NCBI GenBank assembly: GCA_038736355.1
Contig: JAVYML010000001.1
Coordinates: 62,001 to 126,000 of the forward strand
From: Candidatus Hadarchaeales archaeon
Lineage (GTDB): Archaea > Hadarchaeota > Hadarchaeia > Hadarchaeales > WYZ-LMO6
Length of the DNA: 64,000 nt
Direction of reading: 5' to 3'
Part shown: positions 49,201 through 52,632 of the stretch, piece after piece
Position numbering within the stretch: position 1 is the stretch's first letter
How the letters are laid out: each line of letters begins with the position of its first letter
Made by a program: the position numbers and the translations under genes
Notes under the pieces: model-generated
Told to the model about the DNA's origin: nothing
Database searches by the model: none
What the model saw: the letters and a program-made list of their open reading frames with translations, nothing else

Positions 49201-52024
49201 GACCAGAGAGGCTCTCGTAAGCCACCTCCACCCTATTACCACTTGTAGCGGCGGCGGTAGCCCAACTCGCACCGCTGCCGAGATTGTCCCACATGTTTAG
49301 ATCCCCCCTCCATACCATCCCGTAGACATTCGCGTTACTGTCCACCATGATCATGGCTATGTCGTTGTTATCGGGGAGGGGATTTGGAGCAAGCTCTATC
49401 CAAACTGGGTAGCCCGTCAGAGGCACGCTGACCGTCGCCTCAGAGGACCAGCTGCTCCCATCCCATAGTCTGTAGGCGAAGACTCCCGCAGTATCGTCCA
49501 AGTTATATACCACAAGGGCTCTGTCATTTCCGTTCTCATAGGCAATATCGAAGGGCCTCTTGGACGTCGTCGCCCAAGTAGTGGAGGATACCGTCAGGGG
49601 AGCGCTCCAGCTCCCGGTTGTCCCGTCATACACATAGAAGGAGATATATCCCGAGTCGTCGTATACCCCCAGAATCATTTCATTGCGGGTTCTGGCGGAC
49701 TCAAGCCTAACCCATTGAACTACTCCGGGGGCTGCCGGAGGAGTGGGCATGGCTACCCATTCCGACCCGTTCCATTCCTTCACCCCAGGAACCTCGGTAC
49801 CGGTGGAATAGACTGCCACGGCTTTCGGCTGCTCAAATATCTGTATTCCGCCCTCGATGTAGGTGGCATACCCTTCAGCCTCCTGCTGCTGGTAAGAGAA
49901 GTTCTCTATCCTGCCCCTGCGGTTTTCGTAATACTGAGCGTAGGTGTAGGCAGTGGCGCTGTATGAGTTCTCATATATGTTCTCGTAATTGCTTCCCCCT
50001 GCCTCCGTGGTGTCCGCGACCTCCATGGCATTTTCCGTGTCGATGGTCCCGCCCGCAACTACTGTTTCGTTCTCCGGACTCTCCATCACAGTATAAGTGA
50101 CGCCACCTGCCGCCCCAGTCTCGCTCAGGTTCTCGTAGGATCCATCATCCGGATTCCGTGTGTTCTCGTAGGTCCCCTGCCACTGTGTCCCAACCCTTGC
50201 GCTCCCGTCCTTGAGGGTGTCTGGCTCGGCCCCAACGTAGGCTATATTTGTGGCACCCCCCTGAGGTTCCGTGAAGCTCCAGACTAGGTTGTCCCACTGG
50301 GCCACCCCTCCCGCGTCGAAGACCCTGGAGGTAAACCTTCCCTGCGTGTACCCGTAGATCAGCCTCACCACATCCCCCACGTTCTCCGTGTTCTCGTGGG
50401 TTCCCAAGGAGAACTCCTCGTTCGTGTTGTCCACGAAGGCGAAGGTGGAGAAGCCCGGGGTCCTAGCCAGGAAGAGGATCTCCCCACTCTCCTCACCCAC
50501 CTCCACCGTGGGCAGCTCCTCCCATCCAGGCTCCCCGTAGTGGAAGAGGACGGCCCTGCTACCCGAGGGGTTGGAGCCCCTCAGCCATCCCTTCGGAACG
50601 GCAAATTCTATCTCCGCCTCCTCCAGGTCCTCCCTGGCGACGGAGGGGGAGATCTCCACATAAGCCAGGACCCTCTTACCCTCCAGCGGGGGGACCTCCT
50701 CCGGCTTTCCGGGGCTCACGTAGACCTCCACCCCCTCCAGATCCCTAGCGGCCCTCAGGCTCACGGCCCTGAGCAGGAGGCCCTGTCCTCCGAAGTCCGC
50801 CCTTTTCTTCTCCCCTGCCCTCATCCTGCCCACGACCGCCTTCCGGCCGTGCCTGGGTTCGGCCCTTATCCCCCAGACCTTGGGTCCATTTTCCCCGCTC
50901 AGCCTTGGATCCTCGCTTCTCAGGAAGACCCTGACCTGCAGGTACCTAGAGGGCGGGAGGAAGGAAAGATCGACGGGGGGTGAGGTGAAGAAGGTGTTGG
51001 GGGTACCATCGGGACCCATCCACTCGCTCCAGCTCTCCCCGTCGGTGCTCACCCTTACCTGCAGGTCCACCCGCGAGAGGGCCGGGGTGCCCGCGCCCCC
51101 CGCCGGAACCTGCTCCTGGCCCCCTGCGTTCTCCTCCATCCCTTCCCGTGAACCCTCGTTCTCGGAAGGGACGGGGATAATATCCCGACCCTCCACGGTT
51201 CCCTGATCTGATGGGGTCTCTTCTTCGGTCTGGGGCTCTAGATTTTCCTGAACCCCCGTTCCTTGGTTCTGGTCCTCCTGGGTCCCCTCGTTTTCGACAA
51301 CACCCCCGTTCTCGAGACTTTCTCCTACAACTTCTTGATTCTCTGCCGGGATCGGACTTTCATTCTCCGGGGGGGCCTCCTGTACTCCTTCTCCGTTTTC
51401 AGCTGCACTCCCATTTTCGAAACCATTTTCCTGTGCCTCCTGGAGCTGGCCCAGTCCCTCCGAGTTTTCAGGGTTCTCCGTCCATCCCTCCGCCACCCCT
51501 TCGCTCGGGGAAGAAGCGTTCTCGACGGTGCTCCCGGCGGGGCTCACCTCGAGGGACTGGCCCTCCGCCGAACCCCCAGCGCCCTGGGTCCCCGTCCCAG
51601 GCATGGAGGGCTCGTTCTCCTCCCAGGTCAGGAGGCTCCACCTCACCACCCTCCCCGCGTCGAAGATCTCCGAGACGAAGGACCCCTGCGTGCACCCCGG
51701 GAGGAGCCTCACCACGCCCCCCGCGTTCTCCGTGTTCTCGAAGAGGGGATAGGAGATGGAGGGAAGGGGAGAGGAGGGAGAAGCGGCCACGGGAAAAACG
51801 GGAACGGAGGAGGTGAGGAGGAAGAGGGTGAGGAGGAGGGAGAGGCTTCTCCTCAGCGCCTCCCAGGTACAGAGGGGGGGCGCGGAGGCGGCCCGCCCCT
51901 CAAAAAAGAGGTCGCCTCCGCACGAGGGTTGGGGATAAAGGGGCTTCGGACGGGAGGGGGGCCGCGGAACGGAGTAGCTGGGCTCGACCTCGACAGCGGA
52001 GCCTTCAACAATCTCGCCACTCAC
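28220..52024 (-). CDS. Giant trans-envelope protein G1: Fn3/W-repeat/Ig-like stalk fused to a cytosolic HerA-type ATPase
   Basis: 7934 residues, GTG start at 52022-52024 after GAGGGGGGCCGAGG. A Pro-rich lead of about 57 residues precedes a signal sequence (SLSLLLTLFLLTSSVPVFPV). Next come an Asn/Glu-rich linker (about 140-310), a PGF-pre-PGF-like domain, a beta-propeller-like region (about 720-1130), about 40 Fn3-like domains (about 1540-5975) with three W-repeat blocks, about eight Ig-like domains carrying VVNPGQPLTVSG motifs (5975-6760), a coiled coil (6940-7085) and three more Ig-like domains. A single TM (LPLWMLALLLLCMVGMGVAG, about 7422-7443) leads to a cytosolic ATPase: Walker A GATGGGKT (about 7500), Walker B LKVLLIFDEVHRLLP (about 7630), sensor VSQTIADFSETI. 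This is the HerA/VirB4/FtsK superfamily core, normally a hexameric DNA or protein translocase. The tail is Lys/Glu-rich. One polypeptide would span the envelope; its function is unknown. Confidence 0.9.
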   Translation of the reverse strand: MSGEIVEGSAVEVEPSYSVPRPPSRPKPLYPQPSCGGDLFFEGRAASAPPLCTWEALRRSLSLLLTLFLLTSSVPVFPVAASPSSPLPSISYPLFENTENAGGVVRLLPGCTQGSFVSEIFDAGRVVRWSLLTWEENEPSMPGTGTQGAGGSAEGQSLEVSPAGSTVENASSPSEGVAEGWTENPENSEGLGQLQEAQENGFENGSAAENGEGVQEAPPENESPIPAENQEVVGESLENGGVVENEGTQEDQNQGTGVQENLEPQTEEETPSDQGTVEGRDIIPVPSENEGSREGMEENAGGQEQVPAGGAGTPALSRVDLQVRVSTDGESWSEWMGPDGTPNTFFTSPPVDLSFLPPSRYLQVRVFLRSEDPRLSGENGPKVWGIRAEPRHGRKAVVGRMRAGEKKRADFGGQGLLLRAVSLRAARDLEGVEVYVSPGKPEEVPPLEGKRVLAYVEISPSVAREDLEEAEIEFAVPKGWLRGSNPSGSRAVLFHYGEPGWEELPTVEVGEESGEILFLARTPGFSTFAFVDNTNEEFSLGTHENTENVGDVVRLIYGYTQGRFTSRVFDAGGVAQWDNLVWSFTEPQGGATNIAYVGAEPDTLKDGSARVGTQWQGTYENTRNPDDGSYENLSETGAAGGVTYTVMESPENETVVAGGTIDTENAMEVADTTEAGGSNYENIYENSYSATAYTYAQYYENRRGRIENFSYQQQEAEGYATYIEGGIQIFEQPKAVAVYSTGTEVPGVKEWNGSEWVAMPTPPAAPGVVQWVRLESARTRNEMILGVYDDSGYISFYVYDGTTGSWSAPLTVSSTTWATTSKRPFDIAYENGNDRALVVYNLDDTAGVFAYRLWDGSSWSSEATVSVPLTGYPVWIELAPNPLPDNNDIAMIMVDSNANVYGMVWRGDLNMWDNLGSGASWATAAATSGNRVEVAYESLSGRAIFVWASSAVNGISYRIWDGTSLSAITTNDYSAQFGGAAQWLELVAHPSDNKMILVSQDAGADLNTIRWDGVGTWTLDAEHDAATEAGTDYNAALTYLFSPPGYAWLLWGDGATISRKQWNGSAWSAATTAGDDTARIVLKTHWYNNYILGIVLADDGAAPAYDGIFPIWSTNSGSTWNNLSATPSIRFVVSELPPNPVHGRADLSCRRHWPTLYGLEVYENVDNIPLAENYFLEIYYKLSNTLDKFHVEVENSQSPGTWVRLGDLTKDVWTVFSVQLHPDFLFGGENVHVRIVDNDNTKESITKIYVDYIGVRGVKPGYNLEVIHTLMAPTGRASYTLEVAYYLTGDDENIEVYLWDFDVGEWDYVGLLDSKTPTQWSYELTGTPYILGTGKVRVRYVQTDIPTQFDTVSTSFMLNYTRVKSTTAAGQSLNWQYTITGITTGYENYDLKIRGYTYNDLEYIWIDVWNVASSSWQCTEYYMPRKAPSTITFRLSPIENYLDGDSVHIRFRDDSPSDATPTYLILDMVRIEEAFWATSDVKLQVRVSGDNLNWTDWMGPDGTSSTYFEAAATTMENIPDNRYIQYRIYFSSQHAILTGENGPKVDWVRFNVSTLPNLIYPTDGLNLNNAQPTFQWESVAADNYRIQIATDYFFNNVVVDNSAIPGTENAWTPPTPLDDGLYYWRIQRYFNNSWYAWTSPWSFRIDTLPPGPPTLVSPADGAVLNTSTPLLDWEPPAENSYPLLYQVWIAYDSSFLSSVPGYPTDWITTDNYQIPSALSDNTYYWKVRAKDNAGNVGSWPTTYRSFRIDTVPPAVPQPSWPATGAWVAALPNLDWAAVTLDNAGNTELSTPVFYEIRVSQDPSFQTGVYSSGWITDDNWVALPCYENNTVWYWQVRARDNAGTGNVSDWSGSRSFRIDNECPQVQLYWPENGVTFTDQLSLVLQWYTTVDGGSGLANYRIQIDDAPDFLSPLVNTLLPPTENSYSYNFLGIGTYYWRVRAIDAVGNEGPWSETRSLILRCWFVLEGWITSSGAPITGWRELEAWTAGAYTTVEWRILEKWQATASAPVPAPRLLSPENGRNLNTRQPTLTWENLQPADSFWIWVDNDPDFSSPCVSKPKTVPNYNPAEDLLELADGLYYWRVRMTRSGVDSENSETWQFRVDLTRPASPVVLSPLQGENLGTSTPTIRWENVTKQYDGSPEYSLPLLYQVIVDNDPDFSSPEHVSAWIPENQYTLPSLPDNLYRVRVRARDNAGNVGDNTEVVFRIDTTPPPVPVPVWPRDDAWTRTTPNLTWQAVEDNSRPVRYHVQIATENWSDFTIVVQENQLYGENWTVPPLTQGYYYWRIRAIDNAGNPSAFCSAVGFRVDATPPPQVQLSSPENQQAFENGTVVVFVWQTAVDTPSGTENYWIQIATDPSFTSLLVDENQPYPDNDYQYIFPALGTYYWRVKAVDKAGNEGPWSEVRSVRTATWRTLEGWSASLGSVPVVWQEVEGWWVTVSSVPVSWREVEGWALLFSAPASWRMIEGWTGTVSSVPVIWYPLDSLTSTVSSVPLFWYSLDSWTGTVSSVPVIWCSLDSWTAVVPSPARWGAVESWSTVVVAPAGWYGMESWTGTVDAPVPAPRLLTPPNGINTPNASPTFSWENVQPADTFDLEVDNDNDWSEVYRPAYGLVSPNKTFLTSFPDGLYYWRVRQKRTGATGPWSEIWTFRVDTQAPAAPILLAPRNGENLNDSTPLLDWEPVTTEVDGTPEEATPVTYEVQVATDVNFDQVIWSDNGFTEDYREVPIILPDNVYYWRVRAWDNAGNVGAWSVSSFRLDTVPPPAPILDYPTGGVWTNGAPNLRWYLPVQENSLPLRYHIQIQISGAAYGSTRDLWVTGDENENWVVDPPIITEDYYTWRVRAVDNAGNAGPWSDLATFGVDRTPPNQVQLYLPENNSCFTDNLSPILRWYTGSDPSPGSGVARYRIQVSTTPDFSITVYENSFVTENSHTVILPTFGLYFWRVCAIDAVGWEGPWSQVRNFYAGTWRVLEGWTLGVPTQLMGWMSLEEWTGHTYAPAHWLSLDSWTPTVSSVPVVWHPLEVWAAWTAAPAVWYGMEEWTSRVDAPVSWLVLEVWSCVFPTRVEWYALEGWLDTVSAPVPSPRLLLPPDKSGQADRVVNFSWDNVLPADYYNLQIDYENTFAEPFLLDTTTASKSYTYELPGTGTYYWRVKQYRDSDGAGPFPGAWSEWSAIWSVSVDITQPLPPVLVSPKNNENLNDNTPLLDWEPVEENSYPVAYYVLVYDAITLDQVRNAILYDYGSGENTQWEIVPPLPDGRYYWKVYAVDNAGNSSDASAIWYFRVDTLPPAEPILSSPPDNHKENRTEVQLSWNAVEENSRPVLYYVSISDTPSFSYENLGSGWIENTSWTATLTEGAWYWRVKARDNAGNEGSWSENRRLVIDLTPPAAPVLILPPHEVKTNDNTVNFEWEPVENEVDGSVEDSLPLTYRVSISDDPGFGHENYTSGWMEATSWESFPIPDGIWYWRVCARDNAGNIGPWSENRKMTIDTSRPTTPVPVSPQNFENLNNITPTLRWENAFDLTTVVYKVWVATDNQFTQVVRESGWIYENFWTVTPSLPDGLYYWRVCARDEFYNYSDNSMVFAFRVDTLPPAPPVPLWPVGIKINDNSPNFRWQAPPENSYPLKYRVQLKNILHLVLWTSGWVEEENCKYPDQRSDDEYYWCVQAQDDAGNIGNFCEDIWFRIDTKRPSPPVPLSPVQGENLNDNTPSFTWEEVTTDETGGAEMSPPLLYRIWVARDASFLSIVADSGWFGGTSWTAPELEDGVYYWRVCTRDNAGNVGENSQTRWFRVDTLPPENVFLIWPENGAHVLAQPPLEWNPAVDNSLPVTYRVLINRVGLEENYRDSGWILANNWSVSPPLSDNDYEWRVIARDNAGNLFETPRRWFRVETQPPAPPVLYTPPSGENTSDNTPFLSWENVWDVSRPVMFYVWVATDNQFTQVVRESGWIYENFWTVTPSLPDGLYYWRVCARDNVGNIGDNSETRKFRVDTLAPPAPQPFLPENMGTTGSQVTFEWMPVEDNSGVIYHLQLFTYPDEAHLVYENDNLWENSHTCTLSEEVYLWRVRARDTAGNVGEWSGFFVFAVERWVRLVSPEDGFKTNENTPTLRWVSRLLAEKYEVWVDNDPNFGSPEVKENTLENSFTVPQPGLGDENYFWKVRMYVWGTPSPFSEVRTLLVDTVVPATTLSQPVDGYRTRENLVTFRWASVSDLSRSPTGENAGIRYYELWVDNDSDFSSPFHQENLTLLERTLQLPDENWFWKVRVWDEAGNFADSIVRSLLVDTVPPEVPETSPQHLMKTNDNTPTLSWSSVRDRSNSPTGEVAGVRYYELWVDNDPDFSSPLLVENLTENSYTFTFELGDENYLYRVRVWDWVGNASDFSSTWTFLVDTLAPTVPPKVAPSNGYITTNLTVTLTWGPSSDSSRSPTGENAGVAHYELIVDDDFVPPYAHYDNSLTSTTKNVTLSPGIYRWIVRAWDWAGNVSENEAPWILIIDTTGPSTPTPLEPVGIRTNTTLIRFAWTEATDDYSGVDRYHLQVDNDPDFSSPEFEEEPSASYLYLEISSDENYFWRVRAIDRAGNQGSWSEVSTFLRDTCPPSTPALSSPYHGYVTENTTLTFEWSQSTDASYSPTGEAAGVRYYEVWVDNDPDFSSPEVRENVSHPENSFSAVLPDGNYSWKVRAWDWAGNAGSWSTTWSFIVDTTPPERPVLLSPPNGSSTNDNTPVLSWSRPYDLAGIWKYELWVDNDSDFSSPEVRENVFDNFWEVSTELPDENYFWRVRAYDVLGHVGDWSISFSLMVDTVPPPAPSSSPSDGLITKEKNPTLTWSGVVDLSRSSTGEVSGLRYYELWVDNDPDFGSPLLIQFTPDNVFALGSDENYPSLGFTDENWFYRVRAWDWAGNAGSWSTTWSFIVDTTPPPPPVPMLPENGGMRNSAAVTFTWSVPEDLSGIAFYTLFVDNDPDFSSPSSYTASTNSRMVTLTDERYYWRVRATDRAGNVGENSVTYSFLLDTVPPQVTTLDIPANGLVTRENLQTFTWSYVIDTSNSPTGEVAGVRYYELWVDNDPDFSSPFLQENLTENFRTLELPDENWFWRVRVWDNAGNYSTSEVRTLLVDIRPPDIPSLQAPANGTRTRDNRPVFRWSAVVDRSWSPTGENAGVRYYELWVDNDPDFSSPEVLENVSDNSFQPSSSLPDENYSWRVRVWDWAGNVSEFSSTWTFLVDTVAPPAPPKVDVSPDTGVDDPPQRVVTKENTVTFYWQSVEDTSNSPTGENAGVRWYELTLENVATGYRISENVFGTSRTLTVPEGEWRWLVRAWDWAGNVSENEAPWILIVDLTPPSPPTLSSPHNNAITNNYSIRFDWQDAWDLYGIPAEGAYVIEVDNSTAFSPTSPYYKSATVSLSERTFIFYGGGAPQDERYYWRVKVKDNAGNESAWSEVWSVLLDTLPPDVPSKALPENNDILNDNLVTLAWGDVVDRSRSPSGDVAGLACYELWVAKDNLFTQLVLRENLTSSTKQLELADNRYYWRVRAWDLANNASDFEPPFTFVVDVNPPPAPVLLSPENGRVTKDNRPIFSWTKVYDVTGVTYELWVDNDPDFGSPEILENVAENSYQPSSGLGDEYYYWKVRAWDGLMGGERKAGAFSEVWELLVDTLPPDLPENSPLHGQIVGDRFTPLSWNQVSDRSNSPTGEVAGLSHYEIQVDNDPDFSSVDYSGTTVDNVWSLGDPGYPSAGFREDNFYFRVRAWDNAGNVPPWESCTIWNFVVDLTRPYGPALYAPENNAAENRVAGDYVVVNHDWEDVRDASGIDHYQIQVSLNPQFTSLLPSEYFSSNPDYLTSSEVTVFYPYDGRYWWRVRAYDRAAPNEPGEWSRVYELVVDRVKPLTPQLYSPENGKVTSDNTPSFGWENVPDNTSQTEEVSGVDHFVLQLDEDEGFSSPLTFENIRENSFTLPQENSLSVGTWYWRVRAVDRAGNAGDWSSPFRLRIEDLVLTLFLSDNAVNPGESLTVYGRASWQPENSPVVGENVEVYLDDSPLENLPTDENGEYSLTLSSNVLGLHVVRVALTDKEGTREENQLIFKVETLSVTVSLDDYVVNPGQPLTVSGEVRRVWENVPETSATVTVYVDGQIAGEGSTDENGRYSIGVSAPSTLGPHQLLAWAVSSEGIRGENSAIFTVKTLTVSLSLTDTAGVPRNEANPGEAMRISGEVRLRPEGSPVINTTITLLRDNSVIAVDNTDLFGSYRFEIYAPTQIGVYEYRVRITAAEGITGENFTTLSVRRIDISMEYADEVVNPSQPNTVSGRAVLQPGNEPVAFNKVTFSLFDENGNWAGGGENFTDANGYYSITFLSPSRIGTYYGKASTTVGVFWSENVKELRVKTISLSLTFDDNIVTLDQNFTMSGKAVLLPDGTPVKNTAVEIRVDGFYESTVYTDENGDWFYLYTKDAPAPSKHTVYVRLQNPDGIVGENTQYFEQRIVQFQWFGTLDSHGQFDGVLNPGENFYLAVRILENNGSELFPVTMGSVTVKVDGATPSPPGLTHVRDGYWRTYASYTAPQTLGTYSKNLDVSILTANGISGYVYNQTVQYQVKALRLSLVLSDYVVNPGENVTASGTLTLLPDGIPVENENVILTFLGTERILPTSQTGGYSTVLTAPQQVGRENVRVRVTDRRGLEVENQVVLTTGTLWISLIPQGEVAPEGVPFGFSGRALSLPDLIPASRITLQVYVQGQPVRTVQTLDNGDYSFTHTFPKRGLYLVEVKGTDAEGLKGENSREILAGRPINLRGEVKKLEGIPVPTTFTFYEVGTSEKAFEVSTDDQGRYEKQVFAGRFDLEVKLTEQGITLRYENLNLDQLQPYDNLENLVRVDLPPSAFTSVDGTRATHRSVAVLLHPVFTDNFSRLTLTFDFSSYLSRVGDVWYLRMYRAEGWDFWTRVRSGTWINQGGTIDITKYTLTAEDNLRSQVACYVLAEYDPFATQVLRLENTISQMEQATSALTQASGTMSSAAENLKSVVDNMAAIVSGLVTQENMKTLENTLLSPLQTMSQILENLIALQGTSVNLMENMINALWSGFQTVWQGIENLRQQESESALRLQSLMENAFRLMMENVAPREPITVDPESLSLELYQEGTADVYLTVKNNAFIPLDLRPDSTGEVKDEGFLTFSPTLLTLNPGESGKIKVSVKIPRKTPPKTYTGEVVIKDAYVEKSVPVTIRVLPSARGLFDLKVTPMMRTVSPGGLLPVKVTLVNMGEMASETQLFLELLTSAGVVVLPDATGQARLVEAGETLAVDTTLMVPENAEEGYYLVRARADYRLNGDVISVSATDTVEVRKYLRAELKMVPPSIAPGKTLRVGVEVKNLGNSRISSSVSVQLVSTAGEIVAEVAENLELEAGEVKLHTFELRVPENLPEGDYLIRTGGRYVWAGKEFKLTPDQSFMQVRRPPRELRVLGLPLWMLALLLLCMVGMGVAGRFSYRYVKKRRSAKRRFEATLFLEELPKPGPDAIKLGTLAEAKRDAYLKLSDLRMHVITAGATGGGKTISSMVIAEEALKQGKNVIVFDPTAQWTGFLRKCTDERMLSHYPKFGLTEADARSFPGVVKLITNPRQKIDMKELLGEEARGKITVFVIERLKPGDMDIFVTNVIQSIFESQPREYPELKVLLIFDEVHRLLPKYGGTGAGVIQLERAVREFRKWGIGVMLVSQTIADFSETIQTNCRTQIQFWTREEGELQRIAMKYGEEHVRSVSRAPIGFGMVVNPDYNRGRPYYVNFRPILHSPFRLSPEELDKYYAADDRIENIKFKLKKLEEKGVDVFDLRIELGLAQRKLEEASFDMVNAYLDSLEPRVDELCAKHKLKGIKRVIELVPEEEIKRAQLAALRERERQLAMMKRPPEIIEAYKEILGPKKEVKHGEAGKPLKEEKEEEMVHPEAKGEKPEEPEEKAKAEEKRKKNGGKNGGSNKKKG
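40142..40261 (-). repeat. Near-identical 120-base segment of G1, copy A
   Basis: Matches 41342-41461 with a single mismatch seen (taatac against tagtac); the offset is exactly 1200 bases, that is 400 codons or about four Fn3-like domains. It encodes FTQVVRESGWIYENFWTV and LPDGLYYWRVCARD. Confidence 0.85.
41342..41461 (-). repeat. Near-identical 120-base segment of G1, copy B
   Basis: Second copy of the segment at 40142-40261. The flanks diverge at once on both sides, suggesting local gene conversion or an old tandem duplication that has been homogenised. Confidence 0.85.
42800..43140 (-). repeat. W-repeat block of G1 (about seven units)
   Basis: Units include WMSLEEWTGHTYAPAH, WYGMEEWTSRVDAPVS and WYALEGWLDTVSAPVP, mixed 16- and 17-residue spacing, between two Fn3-like stretches. 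Confidence 0.85.
44355..44800 (-). repeat. W-repeat block of G1 (about nine units)
   Basis: Units include WQEVEGWWVTVSSVPVS, WYSLDSWTGTVSSVPVI and WCSLDSWTAVVPSPAR. The TVSSVPV half-unit is repeated almost unchanged, and the DNA between 44490 and 44640 is visibly repetitive. Confidence 0.87.
45998..46148 (-). repeat. Short W-repeat block of G1 (three units)
   Basis: WFVLEGWITSSGAPITG, WRELEAWTAGAYTTVE and WRILEKWQATASAPVP lie between Fn3-like domains 4 and 5. Each W-block in G1 follows an Fn3-like domain of the WSEVR type and ends in APVPxPRLL. Confidence 0.8.
47600..50250 (-). other. AT-richer domain insertion within G1, including a beta-propeller-like region
   Basis: Two halves of a repeated N-terminal module (FDAG...W strand near 50250-50395; EWMGPDGT...ENGPKV near 47350-47600) are separated here. 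The unbroken first copy of the module is at about 50850-51750. The inserted stretch encodes propeller-like blades (YRLWDGSSWSSEATV; YRIWDGTSLSAITT; KQWNGSAWSAAT) and several beta-sandwich-like domains. Base composition from about 48150 to 50100 is visibly less GC-rich than the rest of G1. Confidence 0.6.
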
Positions 52025-52219
52025 CCTCGGCCCCCCTCTGATTAAAAATCTGCTTTAACCTTATTTTAAAAATTTTCTATTTAAGTAAAAATAAAATTAT
52101 ACTTAACTCTGAAATGCTAGAGAAAGAGGAAAAGCTCCGAATCCTCCCACCTCTAAATGTATAAACAAAATTTAACTAAAATAGAAATCTTTTTATACCA
52201 CAATACAATTTGAATTAAA
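52025..52219. promoter_or_regulatory. AT-rich divergent promoter region, G1 and the Cys-rich micro-genes
   Basis: 195 bases of A/T-rich sequence in an otherwise GC-rich window. Towards G1 (minus strand) several TATA-like candidates such as TTTTTAAAAT lie 30-50 bases ahead of the GTG. Towards the plus strand TTTTTATA at 52190-52197 is 23-30 bases before the ATG at 52220, fitting a leaderless transcript. No long palindrome is seen. Confidence 0.6.
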
Positions 52220-52372
52220 ATGATGAGGGAAATACCCGTACATCCGGCACCCACCCTCTGCGGGAAGTGCGGTCTCTTCTACCTCTATCCCAAATGGCTG
52301 GACTACGAGCACAACCCCTGCCCCAGGTGCGATCACCCTAACAACGAACATCGGAAAGGAGGTGAGAAGTGA
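52220..52372 (+). CDS. 50-residue zinc-ribbon micro-protein
   Basis: ATG 52220 to TGA 52372 encodes a protein with CGKCG and CPRCD pairs (about residues 14-18 and 34-38) about 20 apart, a rubredoxin/zinc-ribbon knuckle arrangement. Between them lies FYLYPKWLDYEHNP. The TATA box 23-30 bases upstream supports real transcription, probably leaderless since no Shine-Dalgarno precedes it. A GGAGGTGA Shine-Dalgarno for the next gene is embedded in its last codons, and TGATG links the two. Function unknown; possibly a DNA-binding or adaptor zinc protein. It is divergent from G1. Confidence 0.7.
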   Translation: MMREIPVHPAPTLCGKCGLFYLYPKWLDYEHNPCPRCDHPNNEHRKGGEK

Positions 52373-52506
52373 TGGAAACCCTGTCGGCGGCGCTGAGGAA
52401 GGTGGGTCCCTGCGGCATGTATCTGAGGGATCCCCTCTGCCCTAGCACCCCTTCGGCCAAGTCAGCCGGATTGTGCCACCGCTGTCCCTTTGCCAAGAGG
52501 TCCTGA
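52372..52506 (+). CDS. 44-residue Cys-rich micro-protein
   Basis: ATG 52372 overlaps the previous stop and follows a clear GGAGGTGA Shine-Dalgarno. The product has four Cys in the second half of a small domain: PCGMYLRDPLCPS and LCHRCPFAKRS. The CHRC pair with upstream Cys suggests one bound zinc or a small Fe-S or disulfide-stabilised fold. It is not recognised. The strong ribosome-binding site and overlapping start are the main evidence that it is translated. Confidence 0.6.
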   Translation: METLSAALRKVGPCGMYLRDPLCPSTPSAKSAGLCHRCPFAKRS

Positions 52507-52632
52507 GCTCCCTGGGTAACAACCCGTATTTCTTGTGTCCAAGTTGGAGAACCATGGACAGCACCCTCTTTTTGTTAGATAGATACAACTGAATTTTTAT
52601 ACGAGAAAAATTTAATTACATAAGGTGGAAGG
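52507..52632 (+). promoter_or_regulatory. Terminator-like T tract and promoter of the HTH-parA pair
   Basis: CTCTTTTTG at about 52566-52574 is a T-rich stop signal for the micro-genes. TTTTTATAC at 52594-52602 lies about 30 bases before the TTG start at 52633, and AAGGTGGAAGG provides a Shine-Dalgarno. Confidence 0.5.

Noticed and set aside
28220-52024. GTTCTC hexamer excess as a DNA uptake or Chi-like signal
   Set aside because: It falls almost always in the GAG-AAC coding phase in the giants and is far less common in other genes, so a protein-level cause is more likely.
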